From CAIRDP01 sp037138335 (GTDB lineage: Bacteria > Bacteroidota > Bacteroidia > Bacteroidales > FEN-979): a DNA stretch of 64,000 nt. Every line of letters starts with the position of its first letter. The first letter of the stretch is position 1. Location of the stretch: assembly GCA_037138335.1 (NCBI GenBank), contig JBAXIO010000006.1, positions 121,546 to 185,545 of the forward strand, read 5' to 3'. A program made the translations under genes and the position numbers. Of this stretch, positions 1 to 7,779 are shown in pieces. The notes under the pieces were generated by a model. The model was given only the letters and a program-made list of their open reading frames with translations. It was not told the DNA's origin and made no database searches.

Positions 1-1
1 C

Positions 2-490
2 GGCAAACAATCTGACACTATTCCGGATATTACGCTTACCAGGGCCCAGGGTCATACAAAATACGGTTGCGGACTTAATATTGAACAATCGATCGACCGG
101 AATTTCGGGATGTTTATGCGTGCAGGCTGGAATGACGGTCAGAACGAGACCTGGGTGTTCACAGAGATCGACCGCACGATTACTCTTGGTTTGAATGTGG
201 ACGGTAATTTATGGAAACGCGATGATGATAACCTGTCCGTTGCATTTATTATGAATGGGATTTCATCACCCCATGCCGACTATCTGTATGCAGGAGGGCT
301 GGGTTTTATTATTGGGGATGGTAAGCTCAGCTATGCTCCCGAGTTTATAGGTGAAATCTATTATTCTTTCCAGTTCTTCCGCAAGCTGCTATGGATATGC
401 CCCGATTACCAGCTGATCGTTAACCCTGCCTATAACCAGGCAAGGGGACCGGTAAATGCTTTCGGCCTCAGGGTACATATCGAGATCTGA
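2..490 (+). CDS. Carbohydrate porin (OprB-like), C-terminal part
   Basis: The open frame runs in from the left edge, so the N-terminal part is missing; 162 residues remain. Alternating polar and aromatic residues with Gly/Tyr/Phe-rich strands fit an outer-membrane beta-barrel. The end, with PDYQLIVNPAYNQARGPVNA followed by a short terminal strand GLRVHIEI, resembles the closing strands of OprB-type carbohydrate-selective porins, where a conserved NPAYN-like motif precedes the last strand. Expected role is passive sugar uptake across the outer membrane. A methionine at position 110 is internal, not the start. The family call rests on the C-terminus only; another barrel family is possible. Confidence 0.68.
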   Translation, partial: GKQSDTIPDITLTRAQGHTKYGCGLNIEQSIDRNFGMFMRAGWNDGQNETWVFTEIDRTITLGLNVDGNLWKRDDDNLSVAFIMNGISSPHADYLYAGGLGFIIGDGKLSYAPEFIGEIYYSFQFFRKLLWICPDYQLIVNPAYNQARGPVNAFGLRVHIEI

Positions 491-527
491 TCATATTGGT
501 ATCCGTCAGCACTAAACCGTTCACCGG

Positions 528-1541
528 TCAATCAATTGTCTCAATTGTTTTCTCGATCATGATGCTCTTGCTCCCAAGCAAAGTAAGCCTCAGCGCCTGC
601 ATGCCAAATTCGTAATAGATCTCAATATAAGCTTTGTTTGGGCGCTTGACAAGGACCCTGCTCTGGCTGTAAGGCATATGCTGGCTGAAGTTATGCCTGG
701 TGAGCCATGAAGAGATGATGAGGGCCATTGCAGCCTTATCGCTGACAAGCTGGTTTATTTCCTTGTATTCACAGGCAGCCGGAATTATTTGTGTCTCGAT
801 AGGTTCGGTATAGATTGGGTATTCCCCTGTGAGAACAGGCAGCTTAAACCTTGAGTTGTTAAGGCAGGTTTGCATCCGTCTCAGATCTTTAATCCTGTTT
901 TCGTCAAAGCCCGGTGATTTCATCTGTTGCAAGGAGAGCCCGATCATCAATGAAACATATCTTGAATCGGGCCGTTTACACAGAGGTTTCATATTAAGGA
1001 AGCGGTCATATTCAACAGATGGATCGGGATATCTCACGGGAGGCGTCGATGCAGCAATATGGCTCCAATCTTCAAAATCTGATTTGAGTTTCTTTTCAAG
1101 AACCGTTTTATAAGGTTTCCGGCACACAAACACCGGCAGAAACCTGTAAAGCTGGTCATATATCGGGAAAATCGTATCGGATTTAGCAAGTTTGGGTATT
1201 GAACAATAATACCGTAAAAGAAATGAAGCCGCATGCCTGTTATTGGTATTCGAGGCGATATCAAGAGTGTAATGGGGAAGTCCAAAAATATAGCACCCGC
1301 TGCTGTCGGGATGAACTTTTAGAAACCCCTCCCTGAATTCCCAATCTACAATATGATTTGCGTAAGACGTATCAAGATATAGCAGGGCCATTGGATTGAT
1401 AAGCTTTTCAACAGCCTGCAACCCGTTTTTATCACCCAGCATTACCAGTTCGTCGGAATCAAGTATTGTTGTTTGTTGTGGCGAATAGTAAAGCGGTTTT
1501 GCAAGGAGTAAGAATAAAACCGTAATACGCAGAAAGAGCAT
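528..1541 (-). CDS. Unknown exported protein
   Basis: I do not recognise this 337-residue protein. It starts with a hydrophobic segment (LFLRITVLFLLLAKPLYYS) that looks like a signal peptide, so it is probably exported. The rest is a mixed alpha/beta sequence with six cysteines scattered through the mature part and no catalytic motif I can name. It lies 43 nt downstream of sdaA on the same strand, so it may be the last gene of the gapA-kinase-sdaA unit, although a T-rich stretch follows the sdaA stop. ATG start at 1541. Confidence 0.6.
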   Translation of the reverse strand: MLFLRITVLFLLLAKPLYYSPQQTTILDSDELVMLGDKNGLQAVEKLINPMALLYLDTSYANHIVDWEFREGFLKVHPDSSGCYIFGLPHYTLDIASNTNNRHAASFLLRYYCSIPKLAKSDTIFPIYDQLYRFLPVFVCRKPYKTVLEKKLKSDFEDWSHIAASTPPVRYPDPSVEYDRFLNMKPLCKRPDSRYVSLMIGLSLQQMKSPGFDENRIKDLRRMQTCLNNSRFKLPVLTGEYPIYTEPIETQIIPAACEYKEINQLVSDKAAMALIISSWLTRHNFSQHMPYSQSRVLVKRPNKAYIEIYYEFGMQALRLTLLGSKSIMIEKTIETID

Positions 1542-1584
1542 ATTCTTCCGTTATTCAGAGTTTTACGTAAAAAAAAGGAAAATG

Positions 1585-2784
1585 TTACTCCTTGATGCCG
1601 AGAACAGCAAGCCCACCTTCGGCAGTTTCCTTGTAGATGGCCGGAAGGTCATGGCCTGTCTGCTTCATTGCGGCTAACACTTTATCAAAGCTTATAAGAT
1701 GAGTGCCGTCCGACAGCAACGCGTACATGTTGGCGTCTAAGGCCCTGGCAGCGCCGAAAGCATTTCTTTCAATACAGGGGATCTGTACCAGGCCGAAAAG
1801 AGGGTCGCAGGTTAGCCCGAGGAAATGTTCCATAGCAATGGAGGCGGCATATTCAATCTGGCGGGGAGTGCCACCAAACATTTGCTCAGCTGCCGCTGCT
1901 GCCATTGAACTGGCACTTCCTACTTCTCCCTGGCATCCAACTTCGGCTCCGGAAATCGACGCATTTGTCTTTATAAGGTTTCCTATCAGCCCTGCAGTTG
2001 CAAGTCCCCTCAGAATTTTCTTGTCGGGAATATCATATTGTGACTTTAAAAGGTAGAGGACCGAAGGCATCACACCGCATGATCCGCAGGTTGGTGCTGT
2101 TACGATCTTACCGCCTGAGGCATTTTCCTCGGCAACAGCAAGTGCAAAAGCGAACGTAAATGCCCTGCGGCTGAGGGTCCCTTTGAAACTTTTTGCTTTG
2201 ATATAATATGATGATGCTTTCCTGGGAAGATTTAGCCGGCCAGGCAGAACCCCCTCGGTTTCTATTCCCCTTTCAACAGCGTCTTTCATGACTTCCCAAA
2301 CTTCTGCCATATAATCCCAGATGTCGGAATTCTCGTGCATTTCAACATACTCCCATATGGTCCTCCCGTTATTAAGGCACCATTTAAGAATATCTTCCAT
2401 GTTTGACAACTCATATATGGATGATGAAGGATCGCGTTTTCCCGTATCGCTGATATCTCCTCCCCCTATACTGTATGTTGTCCAGGAATCCCTTATGTTC
2501 CCCAGCCTGTCAAGGGCCTCAAAGGTCATCCCGTTGGGGTGGGCAGGAAGAAAAGTTTCAGGATACCATTCTATTACGGCAGGAACGGGATGCAAGGCTT
2601 CCAGGATTGCCTTGTCGGTCATATGGCCTTTGCCGGTTGCAGCAAGGCTTCCATAAAGTTTAACCCTGACTTCAGGGATACCGGGATTTCGCTTTGCAAA
2701 AAGCATGGCTGCTTTTGCAGGTCCCATAGTATGGCTGCTCGACGGGCCGCAGCCTATCTTATAAATTTCTTTGATGGATTCCAT
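1585..2784 (-). CDS. sdaA: L-serine ammonia-lyase, single chain, Fe-S dependent
   Basis: Deaminates L-serine to pyruvate and ammonia in the cytoplasm. The 399 residues hold both domains of the one-chain type: beta domain first (GCGPSSSHTMGP, residues 11-22), then alpha domain (TAPTCGSCGVMPS from 229; GAEVGCQGEVGS near 280). Cys284, Cys326 and Cys337 keep the 42- and 11-residue spacing of the three [4Fe-4S] ligands known in this family, so the enzyme looks intact and oxygen sensitive. The start lies 3 nt after the stop of the upstream sensor kinase, so the two are probably cotranscribed with gapA. Confidence 0.95.
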   Translation of the reverse strand: MESIKEIYKIGCGPSSSHTMGPAKAAMLFAKRNPGIPEVRVKLYGSLAATGKGHMTDKAILEALHPVPAVIEWYPETFLPAHPNGMTFEALDRLGNIRDSWTTYSIGGGDISDTGKRDPSSSIYELSNMEDILKWCLNNGRTIWEYVEMHENSDIWDYMAEVWEVMKDAVERGIETEGVLPGRLNLPRKASSYYIKAKSFKGTLSRRAFTFAFALAVAEENASGGKIVTAPTCGSCGVMPSVLYLLKSQYDIPDKKILRGLATAGLIGNLIKTNASISGAEVGCQGEVGSASSMAAAAAEQMFGGTPRQIEYAASIAMEHFLGLTCDPLFGLVQIPCIERNAFGAARALDANMYALLSDGTHLISFDKVLAAMKQTGHDLPAIYKETAEGGLAVLGIKE

Positions 2785-2787
2785 CGC

Positions 2788-4053
2788 TTACTTTGGCTGA
2801 CCCAGGGAAAAATAAAAAGTTGCTCCCTTTCCAATCTCTCCTTCTGCCCATATCCTGCCGCCATGCCTTTCAATAATACGCTTTGCTGTTGCAAGCCCCA
2901 CCCCTGTACCAGGGAAATCTTCCTGGGAATGCAGCCTTACAAAAGGAGTAAAAAGGTTTGCAGCCCTCATGGGATCAAATCCGGCCCCATTATCCTTAAA
3001 TGAAAATACAGTCTGGCCATCCTTTTGGAAACTGCTTACATGGATGGCAGGATGGTCGGTTTTCGATGTGTATTTCCATGAATTTCCAAGGAGGTTTTTC
3101 ACGACCACCATCAAAAGGCTCTGATCCCCGGTTAATTGCAAATTATCATCAATCTTCACATCGATATTCCTCTCAGGATTGTCCTGGTGTATCCACTGCA
3201 TGACCTTTCGGCACATCTCACTCAGGTCGATAGGCTGGGGGTGGATGTTGATCGTGCCTGTGCGCGAAAACTGCAGCAGGTCATTTATCATCTCAGCCAT
3301 GGACTTTGTAGTGGAATGGATGGTTTCAACATAGGAAGCACCTGCCTCATCCAGTTTGTCAAGGTAATGCTGATGAAGCAGCTGGGCACTCATGCTGATG
3401 TGGTTGAGAGGTGTCCTAAGGTCATGGGAAATAGTGTACGAAAATGCCTCCAGGTCACGGTTCATAGTGATCAGGTGCTCATTGGAGCGCCTCAGCTCAG
3501 CCTGAGCCTCTATAAGCTGATGGTTTTGCTGGATTGCATTTTCGTACACCGATAAAAGCAGGTCGAGGATCTGTTTCCTCTCCGAGTTGATAGCATACTT
3601 CTGGCCGTTGAACATGATCTCAAGCACAAGGTCGCTTGTTCCCTGGTACCTGAGCTCCCTGTTAGCCAGAAGGTAATTAATACGTGATAGCAGGTACTTG
3701 GCATCAAATGGCTTGGTGATGAAATTATCTGATCCCGCCTGCAGGCCTTTGATGATATCCATTGAATCCTGAAGTGTTGTAAGCAGGATTATGGGTATCT
3801 CTTTAAGCTCCTTCGTGCTTTTAACCTTTTCGCATAACTCGTAACCGTCCATACCCGGCATCACAATATCGCTGACGATCAGAATCGGGGGTTCTTCCAT
3901 GGCAGCTTTAAACGCGCTGAGCCCGTCTTCGAAATCCCTGACTTTATAGTCGTGTTTTTTCAGAAGGGATTTCAGCATCATCGCCTGGCTCTTCGAGTCC
4001 TCGACGACCATGATATAACCTTCCCTCTCCCCGGATGCGAAAAGATGACTCAT
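2788..4053 (-). CDS. Receiver-histidine kinase hybrid (REC-HisKA-HATPase)
   Basis: Cytoplasmic 421-residue protein with no membrane segment. An N-terminal receiver domain (residues 13-130, phospho-acceptor Asp62 in SDIVMPG, Lys in FITKPF) is followed by a linker with coiled-coil character, a HisKA domain (His210 in SHDLRTPLNHI) and a HATPase_c domain (DNGAGFD, GTGVGLATAKRI). The order receiver-then-kinase suggests it is switched by another kinase and passes phosphate on. It starts one base after the gapA stop and ends 3 nt before sdaA, so it is embedded in a central-carbon operon. No dedicated output regulator is adjacent. The true start could be Met15, but Met1 fits the spacing. Confidence 0.92.
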   Translation of the reverse strand: MSHLFASGEREGYIMVVEDSKSQAMMLKSLLKKHDYKVRDFEDGLSAFKAAMEEPPILIVSDIVMPGMDGYELCEKVKSTKELKEIPIILLTTLQDSMDIIKGLQAGSDNFITKPFDAKYLLSRINYLLANRELRYQGTSDLVLEIMFNGQKYAINSERKQILDLLLSVYENAIQQNHQLIEAQAELRRSNEHLITMNRDLEAFSYTISHDLRTPLNHISMSAQLLHQHYLDKLDEAGASYVETIHSTTKSMAEMINDLLQFSRTGTINIHPQPIDLSEMCRKVMQWIHQDNPERNIDVKIDDNLQLTGDQSLLMVVVKNLLGNSWKYTSKTDHPAIHVSSFQKDGQTVFSFKDNGAGFDPMRAANLFTPFVRLHSQEDFPGTGVGLATAKRIIERHGGRIWAEGEIGKGATFYFSLGQPK

Positions 4054-4054
4054 A

Positions 4055-5059
4055 TCAGCCCATTTTTACAACGAGATCGGCCATCCTGCAGGAGTACCCA
4101 TTCTCATTATCATACCATGAAATGACTTTTACAAAGTTCCCGCTCATTACTTTGGTGAGTTCGGAATCAAAAATTGAGGAGTGTGTGTTCCCAACGATAT
4201 CAACACTCACAATAGGATCAACATTATATTCCAGAACGCCCTTCATTGGGCCTTCGGCGGCAGCTTTCATTGCTGCATTGATCTCATCCTTGGTTGTCTT
4301 TTTTGCAAGTTCGCAGGTCAGGTCAACCAGTGAACCATCGGGGGTCGGTACCCTTACGGCAAAACCGTCAAGTTTACCCTCGAGCTCCGGGATCACAAGA
4401 CCGATGGCTTTAGCGGCGCCGGTTTTGGTTGGGATGATCGACATGGCAGCGGCGCGTGCACGGCGCAGGTCCTTATGCGGGGCATCAAGTATTATCTGGT
4501 CGTTTGTGTAACTGTGGATGGTGTTCATAAGCCCTCTTACGATGCCGAAATTATCATTCATAACCTTGGCAATGGGAGCGAGGCAGTTAGTTGTGCATGA
4601 GGCATTTGAAATCAGCTTCATGTCATGGGTAAGCATACTGTCGTTGACACCCAGTACAATAGTAGCATCTACATCCTCCTTGTTGTCGGAGGGAACACTC
4701 AGCAATACTTTTTTGGCTCCGGCTGTCAGATGCTTGCTCATTTTTTCGCGAGTGCGAAAGATCCCTGTACATTCGAGGATTGTGCTCACGTCAAGAGATC
4801 CCCAGGGCAGGTTCGCAGGGTCCTTCTCAGCGTGAACTTTAATCTTTTTCCCGTTGATTACCAGGTAGTCCCCTTCAACTGTAACAGTACCCGGGAATTT
4901 TCCATGAATGGAATCATATTTCAGAAGGTGTGCAAGGGTCTTGGAATCAGTAAGATCATTGATGGCTACAACTTCAACATTTTCTTTCTTAAGCAAGGCA
5001 CGGAAGGTCAAGCGCCCGATCCGGCCAAATCCATTGATACCGACTTTAATTGTTGTCAT
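4055..5059 (-). CDS. gapA: Type I glyceraldehyde-3-phosphate dehydrogenase
   Basis: Glycolytic/gluconeogenic enzyme converting glyceraldehyde-3-phosphate, NAD and phosphate to 1,3-bisphosphoglycerate. The 334 residues are full length. Visible features are the Rossmann start INGFGRIGR, Asp35 after the second strand (typical of NAD preference), the catalytic SNASCTTNC with Cys155, the HSYTNDQ loop and the terminal WYDNENGYSCR. It is the first gene of a unit with a sensor kinase and sdaA. A TACTTTTG box about 45 nt upstream on the minus strand is the likely promoter. Confidence 0.97.
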   Translation of the reverse strand: MTTIKVGINGFGRIGRLTFRALLKKENVEVVAINDLTDSKTLAHLLKYDSIHGKFPGTVTVEGDYLVINGKKIKVHAEKDPANLPWGSLDVSTILECTGIFRTREKMSKHLTAGAKKVLLSVPSDNKEDVDATIVLGVNDSMLTHDMKLISNASCTTNCLAPIAKVMNDNFGIVRGLMNTIHSYTNDQIILDAPHKDLRRARAAAMSIIPTKTGAAKAIGLVIPELEGKLDGFAVRVPTPDGSLVDLTCELAKKTTKDEINAAMKAAAEGPMKGVLEYNVDPIVSVDIVGNTHSSIFDSELTKVMSGNFVKVISWYDNENGYSCRMADLVVKMG

Positions 5060-5102
5060 AATTGGTAAAGTTTGATTAGATTTTTAGTTTGAATTAAGGG
5101 TT

Positions 5103-5110
5103 CAAAAGTA
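5103..5110 (-). promoter_or_regulatory. -7 promoter element for gapA unit
   Basis: Reading the minus strand, TACTTTTG matches the Bacteroidota -7 consensus TAnnTTTG and lies about 45 nt before the gapA start. I see no clear TTG at -33. Confidence 0.45.
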
Positions 5111-5153
5111 CTTATTTTAATCGATAAGCTAAAATATGAAAAAAATGCGAATT

Positions 5154-5184
5154 TTGTATGTGGCAGTAAAAATGCGTAGTTTTA
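5154..5184 (+). promoter_or_regulatory. Promoter for PPDK regulatory protein gene
   Basis: TTG at 5154-5156, a 20-nt spacer and TAGTTTTA at 5177-5184. This matches the Bacteroidota -33/-7 arrangement except that the last base is A instead of G. It lies 21 nt before the start codon at 5206. Confidence 0.45.
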
Positions 5185-5205
5185 AACATCAAAACTTTTC
5201 AAGCC

Positions 5206-6045
5206 ATGAAGAAAGTATATGTAGTAAGCGACGGTTCAGGGCGTACTGCCGAACAGATCCTTATGGCAGCACTTACCCAGTTCCCTCAATCAAGCGTGGA
5301 TATTGTCCTCAAAACTGAAATAAGGACCGAACAGGCTATCGAAGAGATCGTGGCAGAGGTCGCTGAAGAAAAAGGATTGATTTTACATACCCTGGTATCG
5401 GAATCCCTCAGGGAGGTCGTATTAAGGCTTAGCAGGATCCACAATATAGATGCCATCGATCTGATGGGGCCCCTTCTGTCAAGGCTGTCACAGCATTTTG
5501 CCGATTCCCCGACCGGGGAACCCGGCTTGTTCTTCAGCCTGAATAAGGAATACTTCAAAAGGATAGACTCCATGCAGTTTGCATTTACCCATGACGACGG
5601 ACAAAGGGATTATGATTACGAAAAGGCGGAAATCGTGCTGGTTGGTGTTTCACGCACATTCAAGACCCCTCTAAGCATCTACCTTGCTTTTAAAGGCTGG
5701 TTCGTTGCCAATTTCCCCATTGTGCTTGGGGCTGAACTCTCAGAGTCCCTTGTTAAATTACCTCAAGGCAGGGTATTCGGGCTGATGACCGAACCTCAGG
5801 ACCTTTCGAGCCTCCGTTCGGTGAGGGTACAGTACCTGGGGGGGCAAACAGGGGAGTATGCCTCTATACAAAACGTTAAAAAGGAACTGAACTATTCCAA
5901 TAGTGTGTTCTGTAAATACGAATGGCCGGTGATCCATGTGACCAATAAGCCGATTGAAGAGATCGCTTCGGAGATCCTCGCTATAAAACGAAGGATAGAT
6001 AACCAGGACAATGTTCGTAAAAAAAACAGGAGGGCACAAAACTAA
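5206..6045 (+). CDS. Pyruvate, phosphate dikinase regulatory protein (DUF299 kinase/phosphorylase)
   Basis: Bifunctional ADP-dependent kinase and Pi-dependent phosphorylase that inactivates and reactivates pyruvate-phosphate dikinase (or PEP synthase), so it sets the direction of flux between pyruvate and PEP. The 279 residues match the family. The signature GVSRTFKTPLSIYLAFKGW (about residues 147-165) contains the P-loop-like GVSRTxKT. The N-terminus VVSDGSGRTAEQ corresponds to the family's conserved VSDxTGxTAE start. The target dikinase gene is not in the window. It is transcribed divergently from gapA, another enzyme of the same pathway. Confidence 0.9.
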   Translation: MKKVYVVSDGSGRTAEQILMAALTQFPQSSVDIVLKTEIRTEQAIEEIVAEVAEEKGLILHTLVSESLREVVLRLSRIHNIDAIDLMGPLLSRLSQHFADSPTGEPGLFFSLNKEYFKRIDSMQFAFTHDDGQRDYDYEKAEIVLVGVSRTFKTPLSIYLAFKGWFVANFPIVLGAELSESLVKLPQGRVFGLMTEPQDLSSLRSVRVQYLGGQTGEYASIQNVKKELNYSNSVFCKYEWPVIHVTNKPIEEIASEILAIKRRIDNQDNVRKKNRRAQN

Positions 6046-6058
6046 TTTCCTCCTGTTT
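6024..6058 (+). promoter_or_regulatory. 10-bp inverted repeat spanning the stop codon
   Basis: AAACAGGAGG (6024-6033) pairs perfectly with CCTCCTGTTT (6049-6058) across a 15-nt loop that contains the stop codon at 6043-6045. No T-tract follows, so a simple terminator is unlikely. The stem would sequester an AGGAGG sequence and overlaps the -33 region expected for pyrG. Function unknown. Confidence 0.4.
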
Positions 6059-6070
6059 CCCGAAAACGAT

Positions 6071-6078
6071 TATTTTTG
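6071..6078 (+). promoter_or_regulatory. -7 promoter element for pyrG
   Basis: TATTTTTG matches TAnnTTTG and lies 30 nt before the pyrG start codon. No clear -33 TTG is visible at the usual distance. Confidence 0.42.
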
Positions 6079-6108
6079 TGAACCGTTAACCTTCATTTTG
6101 ATCCTGCC

Positions 6109-7716
6109 ATGTCTTCTACCAAATATATTTTTGTAACCGGCGGTGTAACTTCATCACTCGGCAAAGGAATCATATCCTCATCGATAGCTAAATTATTGGT
6201 TGCCAGGGGGTTTTCGGTAACGATTCAGAAACTCGATCCTTACATTAACATTGACCCCGGCACCCTGAACCCTTATGAACATGGAGAATGCTATGTAACG
6301 GAGGACGGGGCCGAGACGGATCTTGACCTTGGTCATTATGAGAGATTCTCAAACGTACCCACCACCCAGGCAAATAATGTTACAACAGGCGTAGTCTACC
6401 AGAGTGTTATAAACAAGGAAAGAAAAGGTGAATTCCTTGGGGAAACCGTACAGGTGATCCCTCATATCACAGATGAGATCAAAGCGAGGATCAAACTTCT
6501 TGCCACCAAGCGCCATTATGATTTTGTGATTACCGAGATCGGCGGAACGGTAGGCGATATTGAATCCCTGCCTTTTATTGAAACAGTGCGCCAGCTGAGA
6601 TGGGAACTTGGCAAAGACAGCGTGGTTGTTCATCTTACCCTGGTTCCATACCTGGCTGCAGCGGGGGAATTAAAGTCAAAACCCACCCAGCACTCGGTGA
6701 AGACCATGCTGGAACAGGGGGTCCAACCTGACATCATTGTTTGCCGCACCGAGAAACATCTTACCGAGAGCCTCAGGAACAAAATTGCCCTCTTCTGTAA
6801 TGTCAATCCCTCCTCTGTCATCGAATGCATAGATGCAGAAAGCATTTATGAAGTGCCCATGCTGATGAGGCAGGAGAACCTGGATATCGAGATCCTGAGG
6901 AAAACCGATATGCCTACCGATGGGATACCTGATCTTCGTGACTGGGAGAAATTCCTCTATACATTGAAGAATCCCACATGCAATTTCAGCATCGGACTGG
7001 TTGGGAAGTATGTTGAATTAAAGGATGCCTATAAATCCATTAACGAATCGATCATCCATGCCGGTGTCGCGAATAGCTGCAAGGTTAACGTGATCTCCCT
7101 GCATTCTGAATTTATTGATGAGAACAATGTAGCTGAGAAGCTGGGTGGCCTGAACGGGATCCTGGTTGCCCCGGGTTTCGGTGAAAGGGGTATTGAAGGT
7201 AAGATCACCGCGATAAACTATGCAAGGACCCACAACATTCCTTTCTTCGGAATCTGTTTGGGAATGCAGTGTGCAGTGATTGAATTTGCCCGCAACGTGC
7301 TGGGGATGAAAGGAGCCCATTCCACCGAATTCAATAAAAAGACCCCGTACCCGGTGATCGACATGATGGAGGAACAGAAGAAAATCATGGGACTGGGGGG
7401 CACAATGAGACTTGGGGCATACCCTTGTAAAATCAGCAAGTCATCCAAGGTATTCAAGATTTATAAAAAAGTAAATATTTCAGAGAGGCACAGGCACAGG
7501 TATGAATTCAATAATGCTTACCTGGGCAAATATGTCAAAGCCGGTTTTTTACCTGTAGGGGTAAACGAAAAAGACGACCTGGTTGAGATCATGGAACTTA
7601 CCACCCACCCATGGTTCATCGGGGTTCAGTTTCATCCGGAATATAAGAGCACGGTTGCCACACCCCATCCCCTTTTCGTGGCATTCATAAAAGCAGCCAG
7701 GGAATATATCCCGTGA
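6109..7716 (+). CDS. pyrG: CTP synthase
   Basis: Makes CTP from UTP, ATP and glutamine. The 535 residues are close to the usual 540-550. The N-terminal synthetase domain begins KYIFVTGGVTSSLGKGI, with the ATP-binding loop SSLGKG, and continues with LDPYINIDPGTL. The C-terminal class I glutamine amidotransferase domain has the nucleophile Cys383 in GICLGMQ and the His/Glu pair in QFHPEYKS near the end. It sits between the dikinase regulator and yidC on the same strand; -7 boxes before it and before yidC suggest separate transcription. Confidence 0.98.
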   Translation: MSSTKYIFVTGGVTSSLGKGIISSSIAKLLVARGFSVTIQKLDPYINIDPGTLNPYEHGECYVTEDGAETDLDLGHYERFSNVPTTQANNVTTGVVYQSVINKERKGEFLGETVQVIPHITDEIKARIKLLATKRHYDFVITEIGGTVGDIESLPFIETVRQLRWELGKDSVVVHLTLVPYLAAAGELKSKPTQHSVKTMLEQGVQPDIIVCRTEKHLTESLRNKIALFCNVNPSSVIECIDAESIYEVPMLMRQENLDIEILRKTDMPTDGIPDLRDWEKFLYTLKNPTCNFSIGLVGKYVELKDAYKSINESIIHAGVANSCKVNVISLHSEFIDENNVAEKLGGLNGILVAPGFGERGIEGKITAINYARTHNIPFFGICLGMQCAVIEFARNVLGMKGAHSTEFNKKTPYPVIDMMEEQKKIMGLGGTMRLGAYPCKISKSSKVFKIYKKVNISERHRHRYEFNNAYLGKYVKAGFLPVGVNEKDDLVEIMELTTHPWFIGVQFHPEYKSTVATPHPLFVAFIKAAREYIP

Positions 7717-7730
7717 TAAAGACATTTTCT

Positions 7731-7738
7731 TACCTTTG
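7731..7738 (+). promoter_or_regulatory. -7 promoter element for yidC
   Basis: TACCTTTG, an exact TAnnTTTG match, lies 41 nt before the yidC start. The same octamer recurs before rpsA, and on the minus strand before hydE and the DUF1573 gene. Confidence 0.5.
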
Positions 7739-7779
7739 CACCCCCAAATGCTGCATCTGGGATTAATTAAACATCTTTC

